Assembly (NCBI RefSeq): GCF_014647455.2
Contig: NZ_BMPF01000002.1
Coordinates: forward strand, 248,001-312,000
Direction: 5' to 3'
Length of the DNA stretch: 64,000 nucleotides
Source: Halarchaeum grantii
Lineage (GTDB): Archaea > Halobacteriota > Halobacteria > Halobacteriales > Halobacteriaceae
Shown here: in pieces, positions 1 through 8,074 of the stretch
Position numbering within the stretch: position 1 is the stretch's first letter
Layout: every line of letters starts with the position of its first letter
Program-made: the position numbers and the translations under genes
The notes under the pieces: model-generated
What the model saw: the letters and a program-made list of their open reading frames with translations, nothing else
Database searches by the model: none
Told to the model about the DNA's origin: nothing

Positions 1-449
1 CAGATCCCTTCGATACCGCGGAGTTTCTGCTCAACCTCCGGCGGCGCGCCGCTCGGCGCGTCCCGGACGCGGTGGTCGGGGATGAGGAGCGGCGCGGGGT
101 TCTCGGCGAGCGCGGTGCGCACGAGCTGGCGGTCCTCGTCGGCGTCGAGGCCGGGCGTCATGCGCGCGAGCGCTTCCACGCCGACCTGCTCGCCGTAGTC
201 GATTTCGCGCACCTTCTCGAGGACGGCGCGCTGGTCGGTCGGGAGCGTGAGGCCGACGGGGACGTCCGCGAAGTCGTCCTCGACGCCTTCGAGGTAGGCG
301 TCGATGCGCTCGAAGAGCGGGTGGTCGCTCGCGGCGTCCTCGTCGGGGTCTTTCGGGAAACTGACGCTGATGACGCGGTCGCCGGCGACGCCGAGTTGCA
401 CGTAGCGTTCGAGATACGTCGACTCCGTCGCGTAGATGCCGGCGTCCAT
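1..449 (-). CDS. Alkyltransferase-like (MGMT-fold) protein lacking the acceptor Cys; 3' end outside window
   Basis: The frame opens at ATG 449 and runs off the left edge, giving 149 residues. It resembles the haloarchaeal MGMT-family protein usually found beside trpC. The C-terminal active-site region of O6-alkylguanine-DNA alkyltransferases normally reads P-C-H-R-V; here residues 124-128 read PDHRV, so the alkyl-accepting cysteine is an aspartate. The helix before it (RTALAENP, about 111-118) matches the family arginine-finger/NP region. The protein therefore probably cannot accept alkyl groups and may act as an alkyltransferase-like DNA-damage sensor, or have lost DNA repair function. It is divergent from trpC, with a 93-nt gap that holds the trp operator. 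Family assignment is from recognition, function is inferred. Confidence 0.8.
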   Translation of the reverse strand, partial: MDAGIYATESTYLERYVQLGVAGDRVISVSFPKDPDEDAASDHPLFERIDAYLEGVEDDFADVPVGLTLPTDQRAVLEKVREIDYGEQVGVEALARMTPGLDADEDRQLVRTALAENPAPLLIPDHRVRDAPSGAPPEVEQKLRGIEGI

Positions 450-512
450 GTCCTACTCCTCGGACACGTCGGACTTGAAAGTTCGTGGTCGACGCGGCGT
501 GGGGAAACATTC

Positions 513-540
513 TTGTACAGATGAGTCCATTATTGTACAA
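513..540 (+). promoter_or_regulatory. Paired TGTACA boxes, probable trp operator
   Basis: TTGTACA (513-519) and TTGTACAA (533-540) lie 20 bp apart, and the second ends 2 nt before the trpC ATG. Each contains the palindrome TGTACA and together they form a 7+7 bp inverted repeat. TGTACA is the published TRP-box sequence of TrpY in Methanothermobacter. Two boxes two helical turns apart would cover the core promoter and start site of a leaderless trpC mRNA, which fits a repressor. The regulator itself is not in this window. Confidence 0.6.
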
Positions 541-542
541 CG

Positions 543-1313
543 ATGAACGATACACTCGCACCGCAGGTGCGCTCCATCCTGCGGGCGGCGCGCGAGCGCG
601 ACGTCGCGGCCGACGACCGCGTGTCGGTCTCGCCCCGGTCGCTCTCGGCGGCGTTCGCGGACGCCGAATCCGACGGACGCGTCCCGGTTATCGCCGAAGT
701 GAAGCCGACGAGCCCGACCACGGAGGGCGAGCGCCGCGACGACCCCGTCGAACTCGCCGAAGGGATGGTCGCCGGCGGCGCCGCCGCTCTCTCCGTGCTC
801 ACCGAACCCGAGCACTTCGGCGGCTCCACGGAGAACCTCGAACGCATCCGCGATGCCGTGGACGTCCCCGTCCTCCGCAAGGACTTCGTCGTGCGCGAGG
901 CGCAACTCGACGCCGTCGCGGCCGACGTCGTCCTCCTCATCGCGCGCTTCGTCGGCGACGACCTCGCCGACCTCAAGCGGGCCGCCGAGGAGCGCGGCTT
1001 CCAGGTGCTCGTCGAGGTCCACGACCGCGACGAACTCGAGCGCGCGCTCGACGTCGGCGCGGAGTACGTCGGCGTGAACAACCGCGACCTCGCGAAACTG
1101 GAGGTCGACCTCGAAACGTTCGAGAGGGTGGCGCCCCACACATCAGGGGACGTGACACTCATCGCGGAGAGCGGCGTCTCCACGCCAGCGGACGTCCGAC
1201 GGATGCGCGAGGCCGGCGCGGACGGCCTCCTCGTCGGCTCGGCCATCATGGACGGGGACGTCACCGAGAACACCGAGGCACTGACGCGCGCCGAATCGGA
1301 GGGGTCGGCGTGA
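543..1313 (+). CDS. trpC: Indole-3-glycerol-phosphate synthase
   Basis: This 256-residue cytoplasmic TIM-barrel enzyme closes the ring of CdRP to give indole-3-glycerol phosphate in tryptophan synthesis. The sequence shows the AEVKPTSPT strand with the catalytic lysine at about residue 54, the LRKDFVV motif, and the AESGV and GLLVGSAIM phosphate-binding strands near the C-terminus. Length is normal for the family. ATG 543 directly follows the paired TGTACA boxes and no ribosome-binding site is visible, so the mRNA is probably leaderless. It is the first gene of trpCBA; its TGA overlaps the GTG of trpB by 4 nt, which implies translational coupling. Confidence 0.97.
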   Translation: MNDTLAPQVRSILRAARERDVAADDRVSVSPRSLSAAFADAESDGRVPVIAEVKPTSPTTEGERRDDPVELAEGMVAGGAAALSVLTEPEHFGGSTENLERIRDAVDVPVLRKDFVVREAQLDAVAADVVLLIARFVGDDLADLKRAAEERGFQVLVEVHDRDELERALDVGAEYVGVNNRDLAKLEVDLETFERVAPHTSGDVTLIAESGVSTPADVRRMREAGADGLLVGSAIMDGDVTENTEALTRAESEGSA

Positions 1314-2545
1314 GCTCCACGGACGACGCCGGCAAGTTCGGCGACTACGGCGGCCAGTACGTCCCCGAAGTCCTCATGCCCGCCGTCGAGGAGCTCGAGG
1401 ACGCCTACGAGCGCTACGTCCTCGACAACGAGGACGGCTTCATGGACGACTTCCGCGCGCGCCTCCGGGACTTCGGCGGGCGCCCGACGCCGCTCGGGCG
1501 GGCGGACAACCTCTCTGCCAGGTATGGCGTCGACGTCTACCTCAAACGCGAGGACCTCCTCCACGGCGGCGCGCACAAGCTGAACAACGCGCTCGGGCAG
1601 GTCCTCCTCGCGAAGTACATGGGTAAGGAGCGCATCATCGCGGAGACCGGCGCCGGCCAGCACGGCACCGCGACGGCGATGGCCGCGGCCTACCTCGACA
1701 TGCCCTGCGAGATCTACATGGGCCGCACCGACATCAACCGCCAGCGCCCGAACGTCTTCCGCATGCGCACGCACGGCGCCGAAGTCAACCCCGTCGACGT
1801 CGGTTCTGGTACCTTGAAGGAGGCGACGAACGAGGCCATGCGCGACTGGGCGACCACCGTCGAGGACACCCATTACGTCATCGGCTCCGTCGTCGGCCCG
1901 CATCCGTTCCCGACGATGGTGCGCGACTTCCAGTCCGTCATCAGCGAGGAAGCGCGCCGGCAGTCCGAAGAGCAACTCGGTCGCCTCCCCGAGGCCGTCA
2001 TCGCCTGCGCGGGCGGCGGGTCGAACACGATGGGGGCGTTCCACGAGTTCATCGGCGACGACGACGTCGCCCTCTACGCCGTCGAAGCCGGCGGCTCCGG
2101 CCTCGGCGTCGAGGAGGGCGAGGAGTACGCGCCGAACTCCGCGAGCCTCGGCACCGGGTCCGTGGGTGTGCTCCACGGCGCGAAGACGAAGCTCCTCCAG
2201 ACGGGCGAGGGCCAGATCGTCGAATCCCACTCCGTCTCCGCCGGCCTCGACTACGCCGGCGTGGGCCCCGAGCTCGCCAACCTCGTCGACGAGGGCAGGG
2301 TGACGCCCGTGAACGTCGACGACGACGCGGCGCTCGCCGCGTTCCACCGCCTCTCACGCGAGGAAGGCATCATCCCCGCGCTCGAGTCGAGTCACGCCGT
2401 CGCCTATCTGGAGGAGTACGACGGTGACGGCCCCGTCATCGTGAACGTCTCCGGGCGCGGCGACAAGGACCTCGACACCGTCATCGAGGAGTCCACCGAG
2501 CGCGACCTGCCCGAGGCCCCCGACATGGAGGTGTTCCGCTCGTGA
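1310..2545 (+). CDS. trpB: Tryptophan synthase beta subunit
   Basis: This 411-residue PLP enzyme condenses indole with serine to make tryptophan, working with TrpA. The PLP lysine lies in [12 protein letters not shown] (about K90), the glycine-rich phosphate-binding loop is AGGGSNTMG, and the sequence is of the TrpB1 type. The open frame extends far upstream through trpC, but the N-terminus typical of the family ([19 protein letters not shown]) begins at GTG 1310, which gives a 4-nt GTGA overlap with the trpC stop. Its own stop overlaps the trpA GTG in the same way. Confidence 0.97.
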   Translation: MSSTDDAGKFGDYGGQYVPEVLMPAVEELEDAYERYVLDNEDGFMDDFRARLRDFGGRPTPLGRADNLSARYGVDVYLKREDLLHGGAHKLNNALGQVLLAKYMGKERIIAETGAGQHGTATAMAAAYLDMPCEIYMGRTDINRQRPNVFRMRTHGAEVNPVDVGSGTLKEATNEAMRDWATTVEDTHYVIGSVVGPHPFPTMVRDFQSVISEEARRQSEEQLGRLPEAVIACAGGGSNTMGAFHEFIGDDDVALYAVEAGGSGLGVEEGEEYAPNSASLGTGSVGVLHGAKTKLLQTGEGQIVESHSVSAGLDYAGVGPELANLVDEGRVTPVNVDDDAALAAFHRLSREEGIIPALESSHAVAYLEEYDGDGPVIVNVSGRGDKDLDTVIEESTERDLPEAPDMEVFRS

Positions 2546-3375
2546 GCGCGGACGACGTCACCGCCGCGTTCGACGCCGAACCCGCGCTCGTCCCCTACGT
2601 CGTCGCGGGCGACCCGAGCCCCGAGGCCACCGAGGCGTACGTCGAGGCGCTCGTCGAGGGCGGCGCGGACGTCATCGAACTCGGCCTCCCCTTCTCGGAG
2701 CCCATCGCGGACGGCCCGACCATCCAGGAGGCCATCCGGCGCGCGCTCGACGCGGGGATGACGCCCGCGAAATACCTCGACCTCGTGCGCGACCTCGACG
2801 TGGACGTCCCCATCGTCTGCATGACTTACTACAATCTCCTCCTCCAGTACGGCGACGGGAACGAGGTGGAGTCGTTCGTCCGCGACGCCGCCGAGGCGGG
2901 CGTCTCGGGGCTCATCATCCCCGACCTGCCCGTCGAGGAGTCGGGCGAACTCGAGGCGGCCTGCGAGAAACACGACGTCGCGCTCGTCTTCATCGTCGCG
3001 CCGACCACGACCGCCGAGCGCGTCGAGCGTATCCTCGAGCGCGCGTCCGGCTTCGTCTACGTGCAGGCGCGCATGGGGACGACGGGCGCGCGCACCGACG
3101 TCTCCGAGGACACCTACGCGAGCCTCGAACGCCTCCCGGCGAGCGAGTTGCCCTACGCGGTCGGCTTCGGCGTGAGCGAGCGCGAGCACGCGAGAGCCAT
3201 CGTCGAGGGCGGCGCGGACGGCGTCGTCGCCGGGAGCGTCTTCGTCGACCGCATCGCCGAGGCCGAGCGCGTCGCCGACGCCGCGGACGCGCTCCGCGAG
3301 AAGGCCGCCGAGCTGAAGGCGGGCATCCGCGACGCCGACCGCAACGGAACGGCCAAACCGGAAACCACAAAGTAA
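2542..3375 (+). CDS. trpA: Tryptophan synthase alpha subunit
   Basis: This 277-residue TIM barrel cleaves indole-3-glycerol phosphate to indole and glyceraldehyde-3-phosphate and channels indole to TrpB. The motif [17 protein letters not shown] carries the two catalytic acids (about E46 and D57, matching E. coli E49 and D60). [11 protein letters not shown] and [10 protein letters not shown] are the loop and phosphate-binding segments. It starts at GTG 2542 inside the trpB stop. A 27-nt gap follows before the aromatic-pathway gene at 3403, which could share the transcript. Confidence 0.96.
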   Translation: MSADDVTAAFDAEPALVPYVVAGDPSPEATEAYVEALVEGGADVIELGLPFSEPIADGPTIQEAIRRALDAGMTPAKYLDLVRDLDVDVPIVCMTYYNLLLQYGDGNEVESFVRDAAEAGVSGLIIPDLPVEESGELEAACEKHDVALVFIVAPTTTAERVERILERASGFVYVQARMGTTGARTDVSEDTYASLERLPASELPYAVGFGVSEREHARAIVEGGADGVVAGSVFVDRIAEAERVADAADALREKAAELKAGIRDADRNGTAKPETTK

Positions 3376-3402
3376 CCCCTACGGTACCACGTACCACTCA
3401 CT

Positions 3403-4191
3403 ATGAATGCGGGCACACGGGCGCGACTCGAACGCATCGGCACCGACGGCAACTACCTCACGGTCCCCATGGACCACGGGGTCACGCTCGGCCCCGTGAA
3501 GGGGCTGAAGGACATCGAATCCACCATCGACGCGGTGACTCGCGGCGGCGCGGACGCCGTCCTCACCCAGAAGGGCATCGCGGGACGCGTCCACCCGAAC
3601 AAGAACGACGCCGGCTACATCGTCCACCTGAACGGCTCCACCGTCATCGGCCCCGACGAGAACGACAAGCGCATGACCGGGAGCGTCGAGGAGGCCGTCC
3701 GCGTCGGCGCGGACGCAGTCAGCTTCCACATCAACGTCGGGAGCGACCACGAACCCGACCAGCTCACGATGCTCTCGGAGGTCACGAAGGAGGCCGAGCG
3801 CTACGGGATGCCGGTGCTGGCGATGGCGTACGCGCGCGGCCCCGGCGTCGACGAGCAGGACGCCGAGTCGCTCGGCCACGCCGTCCGCCTCGCCGAAGAG
3901 CTCGGCGCCGACGTCGTGAAGACCGCCTATTCGGGCGACGCCGAGAGCTTCGCGCACGTCACCGAATCCACCGCGAAACCCGTCATCATCGCCGGCGGCA
4001 GCCCCGAGGGCGACCGGACGACGCTCGCGAACGTCCGCGGGGCGATGGACGCGGGCGGCGCCGGCGTCTCGATGGGGCGCTCCATCTTCCAGCACGACGA
4101 CCCCGAGGCCATCGCGACGGCCGTCTCCGCCGTCGTCCACGACGACGCGAGCGTCGACGACGCCCTCGAACGGGCCGGACTCGACGCCTGA
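3403..4191 (+). CDS. 2-amino-3,7-dideoxy-D-threo-hept-6-ulosonate synthase (ADH synthase)
   Basis: This 262-residue protein belongs to the class I aldolase (DhnA/FbaB) family and is closest to the MJ0400 type. In archaea that lack DAHP synthase, the enzyme condenses a 6-deoxy-5-ketofructose phosphate with aspartate semialdehyde as the first step to dehydroquinate. Seen in the sequence are VPMDHGVTLGP near the N-terminus, the Schiff-base lysine region GADVVKTAYSGD and the phosphate-binding GGSPEG and GVSMGRSIFQ segments. Dehydroquinate synthase II follows directly, which separates this gene from glycolytic aldolases. It sits immediately after trpCBA, making an aromatic amino acid cluster. Confidence 0.9.
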   Translation: MNAGTRARLERIGTDGNYLTVPMDHGVTLGPVKGLKDIESTIDAVTRGGADAVLTQKGIAGRVHPNKNDAGYIVHLNGSTVIGPDENDKRMTGSVEEAVRVGADAVSFHINVGSDHEPDQLTMLSEVTKEAERYGMPVLAMAYARGPGVDEQDAESLGHAVRLAEELGADVVKTAYSGDAESFAHVTESTAKPVIIAGGSPEGDRTTLANVRGAMDAGGAGVSMGRSIFQHDDPEAIATAVSAVVHDDASVDDALERAGLDA

Positions 4192-4263
4192 AGACACCGC
4201 CGCCCTTCTCCCTCGACTGCGGTATTCGCCACGTTCAAGCCGTCGCGTACTGAGGTGCAACCA

Positions 4264-5430
4264 ATGACACGCGAAGTCTGGCTGAAGGCCGACGACTCCG
4301 TCGGCGACTGGGAGACGCGCAAGCGACGCATCACCGCCGGCCTCGAAGCCGGCGTCGACTGGGTGCTCGTCGACGAAGCGGACGTCGCGCGCGTCCGCGA
4401 GCTCGGGCAGGTGAACGTCGCCGCGTTCACCAGTGACGACGTCGACGTCATCGGCGAGGCCGAGGAGGAGACCGCCGAACCGGACGCGTACGTCGTCGGG
4501 AAGGGCGGCGAGGGCGACGGCACCGTCGACCTCCCCGCCGACTTCTCCGGGAGCGCGGACCTCACGACGCTCCGACGAACCGACGACGTGCGCGGCGCCT
4601 ACGTCCGCATCCTCGGCAAGGAGTACGAGTCGTTCGCGGAGACCGCCGCGAGCGACGCCGACTACACGTTCATCGTCGGCGAGGACTGGACGATCATTCC
4701 CCTCGAGAACCTCATCGCGCGCATCGGCGACGAGACCACCATCGTCGCCGGCGTCACCACCGCCGAAGAGGCCGACACCGCCTTCGAGACGCTCGACATC
4801 GGCGCGGACGCCGTCCTCCTCGACACCGACGACACCGACGAGATCCGCCACACCGTCCGCGTGCGCGACCGCGCGGAGCGCGAGACGCTCGACCTCGAGT
4901 GGGCGGAGGTCGTCGAGATCGAGGAGGCGGGCGCCGCCGACCGCGTCTGCGTCGACACGGGCTCGCTCATGGACGACGACGAGGGAATGCTCGTCGGGTC
5001 GATGTCCCGGGGGCTCTTCTTCGTCTACGCGGAGACCGCCGAGTCGCCGTACGTCGCCTCCCGGCCGTTCCGCGTGAACGCCGGCGCCGTCCACGCCTAC
5101 GTCCGCACGCCCGGTGGCGGCACGAAATACCTCGCGGAGGTCGAGAGCGGCGACGAAGTGCAGATCGTCGACACCGAGGGCCACACCCGGGAGGCCGTCG
5201 TCGGGCGCGCGAAGATCGAGCGCCGCCCGATGTTCCGCGTCACCGTCGAGACCGATACGGGCGACCGCTTCGACACCCTCATCCAGAACGCCGAGACCAT
5301 CAAGGTCGAGACCGCCGACGGACGCACCCCCATCACCGAGGTCGAGCCCGGCGACGAGCTGAAGGTGTTCACGCAGGAGGGCGGCCGGCACTTCGGCGAG
5401 AAGGTCGAAGAGCGCATCATCGAGAAGTAG
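4264..5430 (+). CDS. 3-dehydroquinate synthase II
   Basis: This 388-residue protein is the archaeal NAD-dependent dehydroquinate synthase (MJ1249 type), unrelated to bacterial AroB. It deaminates and cyclises the ADH synthase product to 3-dehydroquinate. It shows the family N-terminus (TREVWLKADDSVGDWETRK), the central GSMSRGLFFVYAET segment and FRVNAGAVHAYV. An in-frame GTG lies 9 nt upstream at 4255, but ATG 4264 has GAGGTG (4253-4258) at good spacing and starts like its homologues. It forms a two-step pathway unit with the preceding gene. Its 3' end overlaps the convergent gene at 5417 by 14 nt. Confidence 0.93.
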   Translation: MTREVWLKADDSVGDWETRKRRITAGLEAGVDWVLVDEADVARVRELGQVNVAAFTSDDVDVIGEAEEETAEPDAYVVGKGGEGDGTVDLPADFSGSADLTTLRRTDDVRGAYVRILGKEYESFAETAASDADYTFIVGEDWTIIPLENLIARIGDETTIVAGVTTAEEADTAFETLDIGADAVLLDTDDTDEIRHTVRVRDRAERETLDLEWAEVVEIEEAGAADRVCVDTGSLMDDDEGMLVGSMSRGLFFVYAETAESPYVASRPFRVNAGAVHAYVRTPGGGTKYLAEVESGDEVQIVDTEGHTREAVVGRAKIERRPMFRVTVETDTGDRFDTLIQNAETIKVETADGRTPITEVEPGDELKVFTQEGGRHFGEKVEERIIEK

Positions 5431-6478
5431 CGCCGGAACCCGTTCCAGGGCACCCGCGCTGGGGTTCGTGTTCCGCTCGGATCGCGGTGTGGACGGCTAT
5501 TTCCGCGATCTCCGCGCCGCACTCGGCGGTGCGTTCGACGCCGTCGAGGACGCCAGCGAGCGCGCGCACGTCCGCTCGCGCGCCCGTTTCGCCGTCGTGA
5601 ACCGCGTGCCGAGCGTCGGCGGCGCGCGCCGCCACGTTCTCGGCGTCGACGAGGACGTCGCTCGCGTCGGCGAGCGTCGCGTCGTTCAACACGGCGGTCG
5701 TCGCGCGCTCGATGACGTCGCGTGCGGCCTCGGCGAGCGCGTCCACTTCGTCGGCGAACGCTTCCGGGACCGGGCGGTCGACGCGCTCCAGTTCCGCGAT
5801 GACGGTGCGCGCGTGTGCCACGACCGCCGTGAGCCGGCGCGCACTCAGGTAGTACGCGAAGAGGTCGAGGCGGCTCACCCCGAGCGCGTCGACCTCCTGC
5901 AGGCTCGCGAGCGCGCGCGTGAAGTGGTGCGTGACCAGCCCGAAGAAGCGCTCCACGTCGCCCTCGCGCTGGCGGAGGCCCTCGCGGCGCTCCTCGACGC
6001 CCGCGCCGACGTCGGCCGTGGCGGTGCGGTGGATGGCGAGCGTGAGGAACCGCAGTTGGCCGACCGCTTGGCGCATCGAGACCTCGCCGGAGTCGAGGAA
6101 GTTCCGCATCGCGATCTCCTCCTCGGTCGCGTCGAGCAGTTCGGCGCCGGCGAGCGTACTCGCGACGGAGCGGGCGGCGCGGCGGTCGGCGTCGGTGAAC
6201 GACTCGGTCGTGGTGAGCGTCACGTCCGTGAAACCGGCCGTGTAGGCGGCGTGCAGGACGCGCTCGACGTCGGCCGAGTCGCCGGCCGACACGTCGAGCG
6301 TCACCGACTCGATCGGCTCCTCGTCGCGGCGCGAGCTCCGGACGACGAGCGTCCCGTCGTCGTGCGTGTAGACGTGGACCGGCGCGCCGGCTTCGAGGTG
6401 GTGGTCGGTCGCCCACTCCTTCGGTATCGACACCGTGTAGGTCCCGCCGCCGACCTTCTGGAGTTTTCGCGTCTCCAT
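5417..6478 (-). CDS. AbrB-PhoU fusion protein, probable phosphate regulator
   Basis: The 353-residue protein has an AbrB/SpoVT-type swapped-hairpin DNA-binding domain at residues 1-45 (METRKLQKVGGGTYTVSIPKEW) followed by a PhoU-like helical region to the C-terminus. The combination suggests it couples PhoU-type sensing of the Pst transporter to DNA binding. The open frame extends upstream to 6964, but ATG 6478 gives the AbrB N-terminus and overlaps the phoU stop by one base (TGATG). It is the last gene of the pst operon. A candidate target is the dyad upstream of pstS. Family assignment is firm; the regulatory role is inferred. Confidence 0.88.
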   Translation of the reverse strand: METRKLQKVGGGTYTVSIPKEWATDHHLEAGAPVHVYTHDDGTLVVRSSRRDEEPIESVTLDVSAGDSADVERVLHAAYTAGFTDVTLTTTESFTDADRRAARSVASTLAGAELLDATEEEIAMRNFLDSGEVSMRQAVGQLRFLTLAIHRTATADVGAGVEERREGLRQREGDVERFFGLVTHHFTRALASLQEVDALGVSRLDLFAYYLSARRLTAVVAHARTVIAELERVDRPVPEAFADEVDALAEAARDVIERATTAVLNDATLADASDVLVDAENVAARAADARHAVHDGETGARADVRALAGVLDGVERTAECGAEIAEIAVHTAIRAEHEPQRGCPGTGSGATSR

Positions 6479-7152
6479 CAGTAGATGAGTTCGGGGTCGT
6501 TCTCGGTCATGTAGAGGGTGCGCGCGGCGATGTTCACGGCGTGGTCGCCGACGCGTTCGAGGTCGCGAACCGTCAGGAGCGTTCGGGAGACGCCGTCCAT
6601 CAGGCGCTCGACCGCCCACGCGTCCTCGCCGGCCTCGTGCTCGATGAGGTCGCGGACGACGCGCTCGTTCGCGCGCTGGCAGTGCGCGTCGAGTTCGTCG
6701 TCGCGCTCGGCGATGGCGTGGCAGGCGGCCGTGTCGGCGCCGGCGTACGCGTCGAGCGCGTCCGCGACCATCTCGCGGGCGTCCGCACCGATCGCCGCGA
6801 CGTCGACGTCCAGCGGCGTCTCGTCGGTCGTGGCGAGCGCGTACTCGCCGAGGTTGACGGCGAGGTCGCCGACGCGTTCGAGGTCGGTGATGATCTTGAA
6901 CGACGCCGCGACGAATCGCAGGTCGCCGGCGACGGGCTGCTGGAGGGCGAACAGGTCGATGCACTCCCGTTCGAGGTCGAGATACCGGTCGTTGATCGCG
7001 TCGTCGCCCGCGATGACAGCGCGCGCGAGGTCGTCGTCGCCCGCCTCGAGCGCGTCGAGGCCGTCGTCGAGTTGGGAGAGGACGTCGCGGCCCATCGCCT
7101 CGACGTCGGCCTCTAGGTCCTCGAGCGACGACTGGTATTCTTCGCGTGGCAT
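6478..7152 (-). CDS. phoU: Phosphate signalling protein PhoU
   Basis: The 224-residue all-helical protein has two PhoU repeats. The metal-binding E/DxxxD motifs appear in ITDLERVGDLAVNLGEYA in the first repeat and VRDLERVGDHAVNIAART in the second. PhoU proteins damp Pst activity when phosphate is plentiful. The gene lies 4 nt after pstB on the same strand and its stop overlaps the next ATG, so it belongs to the pst operon. Length and architecture are normal. Confidence 0.94.
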   Translation of the reverse strand: MPREEYQSSLEDLEADVEAMGRDVLSQLDDGLDALEAGDDDLARAVIAGDDAINDRYLDLERECIDLFALQQPVAGDLRFVAASFKIITDLERVGDLAVNLGEYALATTDETPLDVDVAAIGADAREMVADALDAYAGADTAACHAIAERDDELDAHCQRANERVVRDLIEHEAGEDAWAVERLMDGVSRTLLTVRDLERVGDHAVNIAARTLYMTENDPELIY

Positions 7153-7156
7153 CGAA

Positions 7157-8074
7157 TCACCCGAACTTGCCGGTGATGTAGTCTTCGACGCGCTGGCTGC
7201 GTGGGTTTTCGAAGATCTGGTCGGTGTCGCCGTACTCGACGAGTTCGCCGCCGGTGAGGAAGACGGCGGTTTGGTCGCTGATGCGGGCGGCCTGCTGCAT
7301 GTTGTGGGTGACGATGACGACGGTGTAGTCTTGGGCGAGGTCCTCGACGAGGTCCTCGATTTTGGAGGTGGCGATGGGGTCGAGGGCGCTGGCGGGTTCG
7401 TCCATGAGGATGACGTCGGGGTCGACGGCGAGGGCGCGCGCGATGCAGAGGCGCTGCTGTTGGCCGCCTGATAGCCCGAGCGCGTTGTCGTCCAAGCGGT
7501 CGCTCACCTCCTCCCAGAGCGCCGCCCCACGCAGGCACCGCTCCACCAGCTCGGCTTCGCGGTCGGCGTCGTCGCGGCCGAGGAGGCGCGCGAGGAACCC
7601 CTTCTCGATGTCGCCGTGCTTGCGCGGGCCGTAGGCGACGTTGTCGCGGATGGACTTCGGGAACGGGTTCGGCGACTGGAACACCTGCCCGATGCGCTTG
7701 CGGAGTTCCACGAGGTTCGTGTTCGGGTCGTAGACCTCGTCGCCGTCGAGTCGGACGGAGCCCTCAACGCGGGCGGCCGTGATGCGGTCGTTCATGCGGT
7801 TGAGACACCGGAGGAAGGTGGACTTCCCACAGCCGGACGGACCGATGAGAGCGGTGACGGAGTTTTCGGGGATCTCCATGGAGATGTCGGTGAGCGCGTG
7901 GTCGTCACCGTACCAGACGTTCAGGTCCTCGACGGTGAACTTCGCTTCACCCTCGAAGTCGTACTCCGTCCATTCCGGGTCGACCTCCTCCACGCTCTCG
8001 CCGTCGGTCGTCTGGCTGGCCGTCTCGATGCCGGTGCTCGCGTCGCTGTCGTGTTCGCTGATGGCGTTAGTCAT
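7157..8074 (-). CDS. pstB: Phosphate ABC transporter ATP-binding protein
   Basis: The 305-residue ATPase drives phosphate import through PstCA. It shows Walker [10 protein letters not shown], the ABC signature [15 protein letters not shown], Walker [13 protein letters not shown] and the switch histidine in [12 protein letters not shown]. An acidic extension of about 50 residues precedes the ATPase domain. The frame opens further upstream, but ATG 8074 ([11 protein letters not shown]) fits and overlaps the pstA end by 8 nt. An acidic insert ([18 protein letters not shown]) follows the Q-loop region, as in other haloarchaeal PstB proteins. Confidence 0.95.
   Translation of the reverse strand: MTNAISEHDSDASTGIETASQTTDGESVEEVDPEWTEYDFEGEAKFTVEDLNVWYGDDHALTDISMEIPENSVTALIGPSGCGKSTFLRCLNRMNDRITAARVEGSVRLDGDEVYDPNTNLVELRKRIGQVFQSPNPFPKSIRDNVAYGPRKHGDIEKGFLARLLGRDDADREAELVERCLRGAALWEEVSDRLDDNALGLSGGQQQRLCIARALAVDPDVILMDEPASALDPIATSKIEDLVEDLAQDYTVVIVTHNMQQAARISDQTAVFLTGGELVEYGDTDQIFENPRSQRVEDYITGKFG

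Noticed and set aside
3383-3395. Small dyad GGTACCACGTACC upstream of the ADH synthase gene
   Set aside because: Arms of 5 bp in a GC-rich gap are expected by chance; no second copy or conservation can be shown.
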